In this document: positions 42,220 through 51,767 of the stretch, in pieces | Layout: every line of letters starts with the position of its first letter | How positions within the stretch are numbered: position 1 is the first letter of the stretch | Assembly: GCF_003385495.1 (NCBI RefSeq) | Contig: NZ_QNUH01000014.1 | Span: 1 to 64,000, forward strand | Length of the DNA stretch: 64,000 nt | DNA from: Chryseobacterium elymi | GTDB taxonomy: Bacteria; Bacteroidota; Bacteroidia; Flavobacteriales; Weeksellaceae | Direction of reading: 5' to 3' | Notes under the pieces: generated by a model | Told to the model about the DNA's origin: nothing | Databases searched by the model: none | What the model saw: only the letters and a program-made list of their open reading frames with translations | Program-made: the position numbers and the translations under genes

Positions 42220-44580
42220 ATGTTCAATTATAGACTGAATAATTACTTTTTAGTTACGATGTTTCTATTGGCTTCTGTTTCTGTATTTTCCCAGAAAGTG
42301 AACAGAAAGCCGCAATCCGAAAAGTTTAGCATCCAGAGTAAAAAAGCCGGTGCGTTTATTGATGTAAATGTACCTACTTATGCACCTTCCGCATTCACTA
42401 TAGATCAGCTTGTGAAAAATGTACTGATTTCCGGAGGGTCTGTCTGCGCGGCTCCCAATGTGAGCAATGTGACTATTTCTCCGAATCAGCCACCAACAGA
42501 TACGGAAAGGGCATGGGGGTATTTTCATAAAGGAACCACTAATTTCCCTTTTACTGATGGAGTTGTGCTTGTTTCCGGTAAAGCAAGAAGAGCTGGAAAT
42601 GGATTGGAACCATCAACATTAAGCGATATTGTTCCGGGAGCCGGGATGAATGACCCTGATCTGGTAGCCGCCATTAATCCACCGGATGATCTTAAAGATG
42701 TTGTATCCTTAGAATTTGATTTCGTTCCAAACAGTAATCAGGTGAAATTTAATTATTTATTTGCTTCAGAAGAATATACAAGCGGATTCCCATGTGGTGA
42801 CTTTGCAGACGGCTTTGCGCTTCTTCTGAAAAAAGTAGGTGACCCAACTTATGAAAATTTAGCAGTGTTGCCTAACGGAGCAGGACCGGTAAGTGTTCTT
42901 AATATTGTGCCATTGGGAGTAGGATGTGATGGAGAGACCATTAATGAGCAATACTTCGGAGGCTTGAATACCCTGAATGTTGAAACAAATTTTATAGGAA
43001 GGACTATTCCTCTTACAGCGACGGCGACGGTTGTTCCGGGACAGACCTATCATTTTAAAATGGTGATGGCAGATGCGGTGGATAATAGTTATGATTCTGC
43101 CGTATTTCTACAGGGTGGATCATTTGACATCGGAATGACCATCGTGGATGGTAATGGAAATCCTTTGGGTGAAACCCTGAATATGTGTGATAATACACCA
43201 CAGACTTTAAAAGCACAGGTAACAACTGTGCCGGGAATGACCTACAAATGGTATAAAAACGGCGTAGTGATTCCTAATGCAACCAGTGCTGTATATATAG
43301 CCACTTCACCCGGGGTATATGAAGTAAAAACTTTTGTTAACGGAACAGAATGTCAGAAAGCCAATATTACGATTATAGGGGGAACTTCGCCAACAGCTCA
43401 AAACGCAATACTTAAACTCTGTGCTACTCCTACTCTGAGCACTTTTAATTTAGAAGACTCAAAACCTCAGATAAGCACAACACCGGGTGCCGTATTTCAT
43501 TTTTATGCCAATCAGGCAGATGCGCAAGCTCAAAACAACAATTTTATCACGAATCTTACCAACTATAATGGTACCGACGGACAGATTATATATGTAGTCG
43601 TTTCCAACGGCGCTTTTTGCAGTAAAATTGTGACCCTGACGTTAAGAAGAGAAGAAACACCCGTTGCCCAGATTACCGCTCCAAGAATGAGAATCTGCGA
43701 AGGGGAATCTATGATATTAACAGCTGCAGGCGGTGTAACCTATCAATGGGGAGATACTTCTTCTACCGGAGGAGTAAGAACCGTAAGCCCATCCCAGACA
43801 ACAACCTATACAGTATATGCTATTGGTGCACAGGGCTGTAAATCTCTACAACCTGCATCCATTACCATTGATGTAGTGCCGGCTATCGTATCTACACTGA
43901 AAGGAGGACAAATCTGCGAAGGAGATATGATTCTTTTAGATGCCGGATCCGGACCGGGTTATACCTATGAATGGAATACGGGAGAAACTACTCAGGGCAT
44001 TACTGTATCCACTCCGGGTGAATATACCGTAATGATCAGTAATGGAGTATGTTTAAAAGAATTTAAAACCCAGGTAATACGAGCGGCAGTCCCCGAAATC
44101 ATAAAAGTTGATTATAACGATAGCGGAACAATGGTTCTTACAGCAAGTAACCCTAGTAATGGGGTCTTGGAATATTCTGTAGACAACGGCTTTACTTGGC
44201 AGGCGTCCAATGTATTTTCCAATGTTCCTAAAAATACCGTAATATCTATCCGTGTCAAAGTGAAGAATACCAGCTGTGTGGGATTCCTGGAATACTTTAC
44301 ATTTGTCATGAAAAATGTGATCACACCAAACGGAGACAACGTAAACGACATCATTGATTTTAGCGGGGTAAGCAGTTACAAAGACTTTCAAGGTTTTGTT
44401 TTTGACCGCTACGGAAGAGAAGTGTTCAAAGCCGGAAAAACCAGGCCATATTGGGATGGTTACTTCCAGGGAAAACGCCTCCCTACGGCATCTTACTGGT
44501 ATCAGGTAACCTATCAGGATCCTGCCAGTAAACAGACGACAGTGAAAACAGGATGGATTCTTCTTAAAAACTTAGAATAA
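42220..44580 (+). CDS. choice-of-anchor-L giant surface protein, copy 1 (T9SS type B)
   Basis: 786 residues. Signal sequence up to VFSQ (about residue 25). The choice-of-anchor-L domain covers about 40-310 (GAFIDVNVPTYAPSAF, FFKG-type GYFHKGTTNFPF, VVLVSGKARRAGN, FLFASEEY-type YLFASEEYTSGF, HFKMVMADA, DSAVFLQGGSFDIG). Ig-like modules follow, including one with ICEGESMILTAAGGVTYQW and one with GDMILLDAGSG. The last 90 residues are the gliding-motility-associated (T9SS type B) C-terminus: VITPNGDNVNDIIDF, FDRYGREVF, GWILLKN. Exported by T9SS and attached to the surface; probably adhesion. First of three tandem paralogues. Confidence 0.92.
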   Translation: MFNYRLNNYFLVTMFLLASVSVFSQKVNRKPQSEKFSIQSKKAGAFIDVNVPTYAPSAFTIDQLVKNVLISGGSVCAAPNVSNVTISPNQPPTDTERAWGYFHKGTTNFPFTDGVVLVSGKARRAGNGLEPSTLSDIVPGAGMNDPDLVAAINPPDDLKDVVSLEFDFVPNSNQVKFNYLFASEEYTSGFPCGDFADGFALLLKKVGDPTYENLAVLPNGAGPVSVLNIVPLGVGCDGETINEQYFGGLNTLNVETNFIGRTIPLTATATVVPGQTYHFKMVMADAVDNSYDSAVFLQGGSFDIGMTIVDGNGNPLGETLNMCDNTPQTLKAQVTTVPGMTYKWYKNGVVIPNATSAVYIATSPGVYEVKTFVNGTECQKANITIIGGTSPTAQNAILKLCATPTLSTFNLEDSKPQISTTPGAVFHFYANQADAQAQNNNFITNLTNYNGTDGQIIYVVVSNGAFCSKIVTLTLRREETPVAQITAPRMRICEGESMILTAAGGVTYQWGDTSSTGGVRTVSPSQTTTYTVYAIGAQGCKSLQPASITIDVVPAIVSTLKGGQICEGDMILLDAGSGPGYTYEWNTGETTQGITVSTPGEYTVMISNGVCLKEFKTQVIRAAVPEIIKVDYNDSGTMVLTASNPSNGVLEYSVDNGFTWQASNVFSNVPKNTVISIRVKVKNTSCVGFLEYFTFVMKNVITPNGDNVNDIIDFSGVSSYKDFQGFVFDRYGREVFKAGKTRPYWDGYFQGKRLPTASYWYQVTYQDPASKQTTVKTGWILLKNLE

Positions 44581-44599
44581 TCTTTTATATAATTTATAG

Positions 44600-44627
44600 A
44601 AAGGCTGACAAAACTGTCAGCCTTTCT
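44600..44627 (+). terminator. terminator of copy 1
   Basis: AAAGGCTGACA, 4-nt loop, TGTCAGCCTTT. Confidence 0.85.
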
Positions 44628-44727
44628 TATTATTTTTAAACAAAGCAAATTTATATTGCAGAATAAATAAACTTGTATTAGTGATAATGTAAATTGTGTT
44701 AAATTAAGTTTCAATCAAAAAAAATAG

Positions 44728-44735
44728 TATTTTTG
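44728..44735 (+). promoter_or_regulatory. -7 box of the second choice-of-anchor-L gene
   Basis: TATTTTTG, 16 bp before the ATG, a full match to TAnnTTTG. Confidence 0.5.
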
Positions 44736-44751
44736 TTTAAAATACTATAAA

Positions 44752-47700
44752 ATGTTAAATAGGAGGATTGGAAATTTATTTTTGGCGTTATTTTTTGCAT
44801 TCATCGGCAGTTTTGTTTTTGCTCAAAACACAGACAGAGCATCGATACCTGCAAAAAAAGCTAATGCCACCTCTATGAAAGCAGGTGTTTTTATAGATGT
44901 AAATACACCCAATTATCCGGAGTCGAGTTTCAGTATTACACAGCTGGTAAAAGATGTATTGATTTCCGGAGGAGCCTGTTCCACGTCCAATGTAAGTAAC
45001 GTCACTGTTTCTCCCAATTTATCAATTAATGATGCTGGCCGAAGCTGGGGATTTTTTAATAAAGGAACCACCGCTTTTCCTTTTGCAAAAGGAATTGTTC
45101 TTTCAACCGGATACGCTGCAAAAGCAGGGAATACTTATCAGGGGACTTTAAATGACGGTCTGAATACTTTTGGAGATACAGACTTGGCTACAGCTTTGGC
45201 TATTAATAATAATGAGCTGAGAGATGCTACCTACATAGAATTTGATTTTGTACCGGCTTCTACAGAAATTACATTCAGATACCTGTTTGCATCCAAAGAA
45301 TATGCTCCCGGGTTCCAGTTTGCATGTACCAAATCAGACGGATTTGCTTTGCTGTTAAAAAAAGCGACTGATCCTACCTATACCAATCTCGCGGTACTTC
45401 CCGGTGGTGCAGGCCCTGTGAGTGTAACTAATATCCACCCGGCAATTCCCAACGGATGTCCGGCTATTAATGCATCATATTTTGCAGGGATAAATAACCC
45501 GATTGTTGAAACTAATTTTGACGGACGTACCGTCCCTTTGACCGCAAAAGCGACTGTAATTCCAGGTCAGACCTATCACTTCAAAATGGTCCTGGCTGAC
45601 TTTAGTGATAGAAATTACGACTCAGCAGTATTTCTGGAAGCTGGGTCATTTGATATCGGTGTGAAAATTCTTGATCCTGCGGGAGTGCAGCTTCCTGATA
45701 CGATCTATATGTGCGATAATGCACCTCAGACATTTACAGCCTCTGTTCAGGTTCCTAACGTTACTTATCAGTGGTTTTTAAATAATATTCCTATTCCCGG
45801 CCAAACCGGACCTAGTTATACTGCTACGCAGCCGGGAGTATACAGTGTTCAGGTATTTATCCAGGGAAACACATGCCCGGGAACAGGAACCATTACAGTA
45901 GTGGGAGGTACTTCCCCTACCGTACAGAATGCCACCCTTACGGCCTGTTACGCTGCTGGGAATGCAACATTTAATTTACCTTCTGCAGAGGCGTCTATAA
46001 GTACAACGCCTGGTGCAACATTTACATATTACTTAAACCAGGCAGATGCACTTGCCGGAAATGCAAATACCATTCCCGGCCCCACAGCATACTCAAGTCC
46101 GGGGGGACAAACAATATATGTTCGTGTTAAGAATGGCTTCTGTTTCAAAGTAGCTGAGTTGCAGCTGGTAAAAGCACCTCAGATGACTGCATCAATTTTG
46201 CCGCCTGCGGTATTAACCTGTGCCAGCTCGCAAACCACCTTAGATGCTTCAGCTTCTGTTTATCCTGCGGGATCTACTTTTAACTGGACTACAACCGGGG
46301 GAAATATCGTTTCGGGAGGAAATACATTAACTCCGGTCATCAATGCTCCGGGAACTTATACTTTAACAATATCAAAAACGTATCAGCCGGGACCTGTTAC
46401 CTGTACCGCTGTTGCCAATGTTACAGTTACAGGAGACAGTGCTCCACCTGTTACAGGACTTACAGCAAGCAAAATACAGATATGTAGTGGTGAATCGGTA
46501 ACTTTAACAGCATCTGGAGGTGCCACCTATAACTGGACGGGGCTTCCCGGGACAGGTAATACTCAGACAGTATCACCTACTACAACTACTACATATACAG
46601 TAACTGCTGTAGGAGCCAATGGATGTGTGTCTCAGAATCCCGCAACAATTACTATTGAAGTTTCGCAGCCCATCACTGTACAGGATGCTATATTGCATAA
46701 ATGTTATGCTCCGGGGCTTACTTATGACCTGACAACCGCCCAGAGCCAGATCACTTCTGCAGGAGCAGGTGTTACTTTTACCTATTATATCAATCAGGCG
46801 GATGCTCTTGCAGGAAATGCTAACTTTATTGCAACGCCCACAGCTTATTCGCCACCAGGAAATCAAACTATATATGTATTGGTGAAAAACGGAGGATGTC
46901 ATTACGTGGTTTCCCTTCAGTTACTAAGAACAGCTGAAACAACACTTACGATAGCAGCACCGCAGGAAATAACCTGTACTACGCCTCAGACTACATTAAA
47001 TGCTTCCGCATCTGTAGTGCCTGCAGGATCTACTATTACATGGACAGCAGCGGGAGGTGGAAATATAGTATCAGGCGCTAATACGCTTAGTCCTGTAGTT
47101 AATGCAGGAGGAACTTATACACTTACAGTTACCAATGTATCCCAACCGGGAAATTTAAGCTGTACTTATACAGCAACAGTTACTGTAACACAAAATACAA
47201 CTTTGCCAACCGCTACTCTTGTTTCCTCCCAACCTAGAATATGTGTCGGAGAGTCAGTAACATTGACTGCTTCAGGAGGTGTAACTTATAACTGGACAGG
47301 ACTTCCCGGAAACGGAAATACCCAGGTGGTTTCTCCGGTTGTTACTACGGTATATGAAGTATTTGCAGTAGCAGCTAACGGATGTGTTTCCGCAACTCCG
47401 GCAACAGTTACTGTAATAGTGGGACCACCAACAGCAGGTATATCTGCATCCAAATCAAAAATATGTGTCGGAGAATCCGTTACCCTTACGGCTACCGGAG
47501 GAATTACCTATAACTGGGTAGGACTTCCCGGAAACGGAAATACTCAGGTAGTTTCGCCAACAGTTACTACGGAATACTCAGTGTATGCATTAGGAGGTAA
47601 TGGCTGTAGCTCTGTACTGCCTGCAAAAGTAATCATTGAAGTGGTGCCGGCTATTGTATCTACATTAGAGGATGTATATGTATGTGCCGGAGACACAGGG

Positions 47701-48345
47701 GTCCTGGATGCCGGTGCTGGTACTAACTATACTTATTTATGGAGTACAGGCGCAACGACCCAGACTATATCTACCAATGTTCCCGGAACCTATACCGTTA
47801 CCATCAGTAATGGTGTATGTTCTAAAACTTTCACTGGAAAATTATTAAATCCAGATCTTCCTCAGTTCACGAATATAGTATATGCTAATCATGTGCTTAC
47901 CCTTACAGCAAGCAATCCTACAGGGGGTGAATTGGAATATTCAATAGATGGAGGTGTGGTATGGCAGTCGTCCAATATATTTTATAATGTTTTAAATAAT
48001 ACAAATTACCATGTGATGGTAAGAGTAAAAGATGCAAATTGTAGTACCTCATTGGATTACTTCACATTTGTAATCAGTAATGCCATAACTCCCAATATGG
48101 ATGGTGTAAATGACACAATAGATTTTTCAGGGCTCAGGGGATACAATAATTTTGCGGCATCCGTTTTTGACCGGTATGGTGCAGAACTTTTCCGGGCAAC
48201 CAAAACCGATGCTGTCTGGACAGGTTCTTCAAAAGGAATGAACCTCCCTACAGGCACTTATTGGTATAAGGTACAATGGGAAAACCCGGCCAGCAAAAAG
48301 CTGGAGCAGCGGTCAGGCTGGATATTGCTAAAAAATAGAAACTAA
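44752..48345 (+). CDS. choice-of-anchor-L giant surface protein, copy 2 with extra Ig-like modules (T9SS type B)
   Basis: 1197 residues, about 400 longer than its neighbours. Same plan: signal peptide, anchor-L domain (GVFIDVNTPNYPESSF ... YLFASKEYAPGF ... HFKMVLADF ... DSAVFLEAGSFDIG), Ig-like region and type B tail (AITPNMDGVNDTIDF, FDRYGAELF, GWILLKN). The extra length is repeated modules: a module with YYLNQADALAGNAN / YYINQADALAGNAN occurs twice, and a 74-residue Ig module with CxGESVTLTASGG ... NWTGLPG occurs three times, the last two from a 222-bp tandem duplication. The repeated units probably extend the protein from the cell surface. Confidence 0.92.
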   Translation: MLNRRIGNLFLALFFAFIGSFVFAQNTDRASIPAKKANATSMKAGVFIDVNTPNYPESSFSITQLVKDVLISGGACSTSNVSNVTVSPNLSINDAGRSWGFFNKGTTAFPFAKGIVLSTGYAAKAGNTYQGTLNDGLNTFGDTDLATALAINNNELRDATYIEFDFVPASTEITFRYLFASKEYAPGFQFACTKSDGFALLLKKATDPTYTNLAVLPGGAGPVSVTNIHPAIPNGCPAINASYFAGINNPIVETNFDGRTVPLTAKATVIPGQTYHFKMVLADFSDRNYDSAVFLEAGSFDIGVKILDPAGVQLPDTIYMCDNAPQTFTASVQVPNVTYQWFLNNIPIPGQTGPSYTATQPGVYSVQVFIQGNTCPGTGTITVVGGTSPTVQNATLTACYAAGNATFNLPSAEASISTTPGATFTYYLNQADALAGNANTIPGPTAYSSPGGQTIYVRVKNGFCFKVAELQLVKAPQMTASILPPAVLTCASSQTTLDASASVYPAGSTFNWTTTGGNIVSGGNTLTPVINAPGTYTLTISKTYQPGPVTCTAVANVTVTGDSAPPVTGLTASKIQICSGESVTLTASGGATYNWTGLPGTGNTQTVSPTTTTTYTVTAVGANGCVSQNPATITIEVSQPITVQDAILHKCYAPGLTYDLTTAQSQITSAGAGVTFTYYINQADALAGNANFIATPTAYSPPGNQTIYVLVKNGGCHYVVSLQLLRTAETTLTIAAPQEITCTTPQTTLNASASVVPAGSTITWTAAGGGNIVSGANTLSPVVNAGGTYTLTVTNVSQPGNLSCTYTATVTVTQNTTLPTATLVSSQPRICVGESVTLTASGGVTYNWTGLPGNGNTQVVSPVVTTVYEVFAVAANGCVSATPATVTVIVGPPTAGISASKSKICVGESVTLTATGGITYNWVGLPGNGNTQVVSPTVTTEYSVYALGGNGCSSVLPAKVIIEVVPAIVSTLEDVYVCAGDTGVLDAGAGTNYTYLWSTGATTQTISTNVPGTYTVTISNGVCSKTFTGKLLNPDLPQFTNIVYANHVLTLTASNPTGGELEYSIDGGVVWQSSNIFYNVLNNTNYHVMVRVKDANCSTSLDYFTFVISNAITPNMDGVNDTIDFSGLRGYNNFAASVFDRYGAELFRATKTDAVWTGSSKGMNLPTGTYWYKVQWENPASKKLEQRSGWILLKNRN
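47236..47679 (+). repeat. 222-bp in-frame tandem duplication of an Ig-like module
   Basis: The unit beginning near 47236 recurs near 47458. Both share a CTTCCCGGAAACGGAAATAC core and the ATATGTGTCGGAGA start; the offset is 222 bp (74 codons). Confidence 0.75.
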
Positions 48346-48350
48346 TAGAT

Positions 48351-48382
48351 AAACCTTCCATATTTGGGAGGTTTGTTTTTTT
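48351..48382 (+). terminator. terminator of copy 2
   Basis: AAACCTTCC, loop, GGGAGGTTT, then T-run. Confidence 0.8.
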
Positions 48383-48429
48383 TATATTAAAAATTTTATA
48401 AAAAATATAGGATATATTTAGAAATAAAT

Positions 48430-48437
48430 TAAATTTG
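48430..48437 (+). promoter_or_regulatory. -7 box of the third choice-of-anchor-L gene
   Basis: TAAATTTG, 16 bp before the ATG. Confidence 0.5.
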
Positions 48438-48453
48438 TTGAAACAAAAGTATT

Positions 48454-50832
48454 ATGCGAAGAAATCTACTATTCCTTTTATTTTTCTTAGTCGTTTCGAC
48501 ATTTTTATTTTCACAAACAGCCGGACCCCGAAAACCTCCTAAAGATAAGCCTGGCGGATCAGTTACTCAAAAAGCAGGTAGTTTTATTGATGTAAATACT
48601 CCCGGATATGCAGAATCCAGCTATTCCATTACACAGCTGGTAAAAGATGTCCTGATCTCTTCAGGCACAAACACTTGTGTAACGCCTACTGTATCCAATG
48701 TGAAAATTACACCTAACCATGCCGTGACAGATGCTGACAGATCCTGGGGATATTTCCACAAAGGAACTACCAATTTTCCGTTCAAGGATGGAATTGTACT
48801 TTCTACAGGAAAAGCAAGACGGGCAGGAAATGGACCTGAAGGAAACCTGAGTGATAATAATGGTGGTGGTACAGATTCAGACCTTGCGCAGGCTATTGGA
48901 TCTACCGGAACGCTTACCGATGCTGTTCTTTTGGAATTTGACTTTGTCCCTACAACATCACAGATTAAATTTAATTATATTTTGGCTTCGGAGGAGTACT
49001 CCGGCTCATTCCCATGTCAGTATGCAGATGCTTTTGCCATTTTGCTTAGACCGACATCAGGAGGACCTTATCAGAATATGGCGGTACTTCCGGGCGGTGC
49101 CGGTCCTGTAAGTATTACTAATATCCACCCGTTGATTCCTGGCGGCGGCGGTTGTGCTGCAGTTAATGAACAGTATTTTGGAGGATATAATACAGGCAAT
49201 ATTGAAACAAATTTTGAAGGAAGAACAATTCCTCTTACTGCAACCGCGACTGTAGTGGCAGGGCAGGAATATCACTTTAAAATGGTTGTTGCCGATTATG
49301 CACCGGGAAGCTTTGAAGATCATGGCTGGGATTCTGCTGTATTTTTGGAAGGAGGATCATTTAATATCGGTGTAGAACTTCTTGATCCCAACGGTGCTAC
49401 ATTACCTTCAGAGATCAATGTCTGCGATAATGAGCCGCAGGTGATCACCGCGTCAGTAAGTGATCCTAACTTGTTATACCAATGGTATTTAAACGGAGCT
49501 CCGGTAACTGGTGCCACTACCAATACAATTACTGCTGTACAGCCCGGACTGTACACCATTGAAGTAAGTGTTCCCGGAAATCCTTGTCCGGGTAAAGCAA
49601 CCATAGAAATTCACGGGGGAACTACTCCGCAGGCACAGGATGCTACGCTTTTACTGTGTTCTACGCCTGATATTACCACGTTTGACCTGACGAATGCTAT
49701 GCCGTCAATAAGCCCAACACCGGGAGCTGTGTTCAGATTCTATGTAAATCAGGCTGATGCTGTGGCTCAGAACGATAATTATATTCAGAATATTTTAAAT
49801 TATAACGGTACAGATGGGCAGATTCTTTATGTTGTAGTTTCAAACGGAGGTTTCTGCAGCAAGCTTATAGAATTAAAATTACTCAAAGAAACTACTCCGG
49901 TAGCAGGTGTAAAATCTTCCAGAATAAAAGTATGTCCCGGAGAAACGGTTACATTAACCGCTGAAGGTGGTGTAACATACCAATGGGTTAATTTCCCCGG
50001 TACTGGGAATACACAAACCGTAACCCTGCACCAGACTACTACATTCACTGTTTATGCAGTAGGAACAAAAGGTTGTCGTTCAGTAAATCCTGCCACTATA
50101 AAAGTCGAGGTTACTCCGGAGATTACTTCACCTTTAAAAGATGTTGAAATGTGTCTTGGTGACCGTATTACTTTAGATGCAGGTGCAGGACCTAATTATA
50201 AATACTTATGGAGTACGGGAGCTACAACACAAACCATTACTGCGGATAGCTGGGGTATTTATACGGTGGAAGTGGATAATGGATTCTGTAAAAAGATTTT
50301 CACGGCTAAGGTAGGAGGGGCAGCTACTCCTTATGTAACAGCAGTGAGCTATGAAAGTGCTAAAAAAACAGTGACGATTATTGCCGAAAATCCTATGATG
50401 AACAATACTCCAAGTACTTTAGAATACTCTATTGATAATGGAATTACATGGCAGGCGTCTAATGTTTTCACAGGCCTTTTAGACAATACGAATTATACCG
50501 TATTGGTGAGAAGGGTGGGAACCCATTGTGTGGGAACCTTTGATTTCTATACCCTGCAGATCAATAATATCATTACGCCTAATGATGATGGAGTAAATGA
50601 TGTTCTGGACCTTACAGCATTGGTTGGATTCAAAAATTTCACAGGATCTGTTTTTGACAGATATGGAGTGGAAATGTTCAGATTCTCTAAAGAAAAGCCT
50701 GTATGGGATGGAACAGTGGGTGGAAAAAAACTTTCTACAGCAACTTACTGGTATAAGTTTAATTTCGAATATCCTAAGTCAAAAGTTCAGATGAACTGGT
50801 CCGGATGGATCATGCTCAAGAATCGCGAGTAA
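48454..50832 (+). CDS. choice-of-anchor-L giant surface protein, copy 3 (T9SS type B)
   Basis: 792 residues with the plan of copy 1: signal peptide ending near FLFSQ; anchor-L domain (GSFIDVNTPGYAESSY, GYFHKGTTNFPF, LSTGKARRAGN, ILASEEYSGSF, HFKMVVADY, DSAVFLEGGSFNIG); Ig-like modules (CPGETVTLTAEGGVTYQW; GDRITLDAGAG); and T9SS type B tail (IITPNDDGVNDVLDL, FDRYGVEMF, GWIMLKN). It has its own promoter box and terminator, as do the other two copies, so the three can be expressed independently. Function is probably adhesion or a surface matrix. Confidence 0.92.
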   Translation: MRRNLLFLLFFLVVSTFLFSQTAGPRKPPKDKPGGSVTQKAGSFIDVNTPGYAESSYSITQLVKDVLISSGTNTCVTPTVSNVKITPNHAVTDADRSWGYFHKGTTNFPFKDGIVLSTGKARRAGNGPEGNLSDNNGGGTDSDLAQAIGSTGTLTDAVLLEFDFVPTTSQIKFNYILASEEYSGSFPCQYADAFAILLRPTSGGPYQNMAVLPGGAGPVSITNIHPLIPGGGGCAAVNEQYFGGYNTGNIETNFEGRTIPLTATATVVAGQEYHFKMVVADYAPGSFEDHGWDSAVFLEGGSFNIGVELLDPNGATLPSEINVCDNEPQVITASVSDPNLLYQWYLNGAPVTGATTNTITAVQPGLYTIEVSVPGNPCPGKATIEIHGGTTPQAQDATLLLCSTPDITTFDLTNAMPSISPTPGAVFRFYVNQADAVAQNDNYIQNILNYNGTDGQILYVVVSNGGFCSKLIELKLLKETTPVAGVKSSRIKVCPGETVTLTAEGGVTYQWVNFPGTGNTQTVTLHQTTTFTVYAVGTKGCRSVNPATIKVEVTPEITSPLKDVEMCLGDRITLDAGAGPNYKYLWSTGATTQTITADSWGIYTVEVDNGFCKKIFTAKVGGAATPYVTAVSYESAKKTVTIIAENPMMNNTPSTLEYSIDNGITWQASNVFTGLLDNTNYTVLVRRVGTHCVGTFDFYTLQINNIITPNDDGVNDVLDLTALVGFKNFTGSVFDRYGVEMFRFSKEKPVWDGTVGGKKLSTATYWYKFNFEYPKSKVQMNWSGWIMLKNRE

Positions 50833-50849
50833 GATATAGAATTGTGTAT

Positions 50850-50886
50850 AAAAAAGCCTTTCAACTTCACTTGAAAGGCTTTTTAT
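50850..50886. terminator. bidirectional terminator between copy 3 and rsmA
   Basis: AAAAGCCTTTCAA, 6-nt loop, TTGAAAGGCTTTT with A- and T-runs on both sides. Confidence 0.88.
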
Positions 50887-50905
50887 TTTTTTCAAACAGA
50901 ACTAT

Positions 50906-51676
50906 TTATTGATTTTGCTTCCAGAGATTGGCGAAGCCTATAAAATCCAGGACGCTAAGTTCTTCTGCTCTCTTGTCTAAGAAGTCGTGGGTCTTTAAAG
51001 CTTCAGGAATATTCAATATTTTCAATGAATTTGAAAGTTTTTTTCTTCTCTGGTTAAACCCTGCTTTTACGATCTGCTTAAAAAGAACTTCATTTCCGGC
51101 CAGGCCTTCTTTTGGGTTCCTTGTCAGCCGGATAACTCCTGATTTTACTTTCGGGGGCGGATTAAATACATTCTCATGAACAGTGAACAAATACGATACA
51201 TCATAATATGCCTGGATCAGGACAGAGAGAATACCGTAATCTTTAGTTCTGGGTACCGCAGCTGTTCTTTCTGCAACTTCTTTCTGGAACATTCCTACCA
51301 TTTCAGGGATCTGCTGATAATAATCAACGATTTTAAAAAGAATCTGTGAAGAAATATTATAAGGGAAATTACCAATAATGGCAAGCTGCTCTTCATTAAT
51401 AAACTGAAAGTCCTGTTTCAGAAAATCTCCTACAAAAGTATTTTCTGTGATCTTTGAATAATTCTTTTTTAGGTATTCAATAGATTCGGTATCTATCTCT
51501 GCCAGATAGATGGTCTGTTCTTTTTCAAACAGATATTTGGTAAGGACGCCCATTCCCGGACCTACTTCCATGACATTTTTATAGTCTTCAAAACTAAGAC
51601 CTTCCACGATTTTTCTCGCGATATTTTCATCTGTCAGAAAGTGCTGTCCAAGATGTTTTTTTGCTTTTACACTCAA
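50906..51676 (-). CDS. rsmA: 16S rRNA dimethyladenosine transferase
   Basis: 256 residues, KsgA/RsmA. KKHLGQHFLTD at the start, SAM motif VMEVGPGMG, AEID after strand 2, and the NFPYN catalytic motif (IIGNFPYNISSQ). It dimethylates the two adjacent adenines of the 3' hairpin of 16S rRNA late in 30S assembly. The start codon is TTG (51676): MSVKAKKH is the expected N-terminus and no ATG is available. Single gene, sharing a terminator with the convergent surface-protein gene; divergent from ftsX. Confidence 0.96.
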   Translation of the reverse strand: MSVKAKKHLGQHFLTDENIARKIVEGLSFEDYKNVMEVGPGMGVLTKYLFEKEQTIYLAEIDTESIEYLKKNYSKITENTFVGDFLKQDFQFINEEQLAIIGNFPYNISSQILFKIVDYYQQIPEMVGMFQKEVAERTAAVPRTKDYGILSVLIQAYYDVSYLFTVHENVFNPPPKVKSGVIRLTRNPKEGLAGNEVLFKQIVKAGFNQRRKKLSNSLKILNIPEALKTHDFLDKRAEELSVLDFIGFANLWKQNQ

Positions 51677-51767
51677 AGTTTTTTATGATTTTATTAACAA
51701 TGATTTTCTTTATTTCGTCCCAAATTTCGGAAGATTTTTTCTAATTTAGCCAAAAATTTTAATATTA

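Noticed and set aside
42220..50832. Biosynthetic or defence gene cluster
   Set aside because: The three large genes are surface proteins with clear T9SS tails; no enzyme, nuclease or toxin domains.
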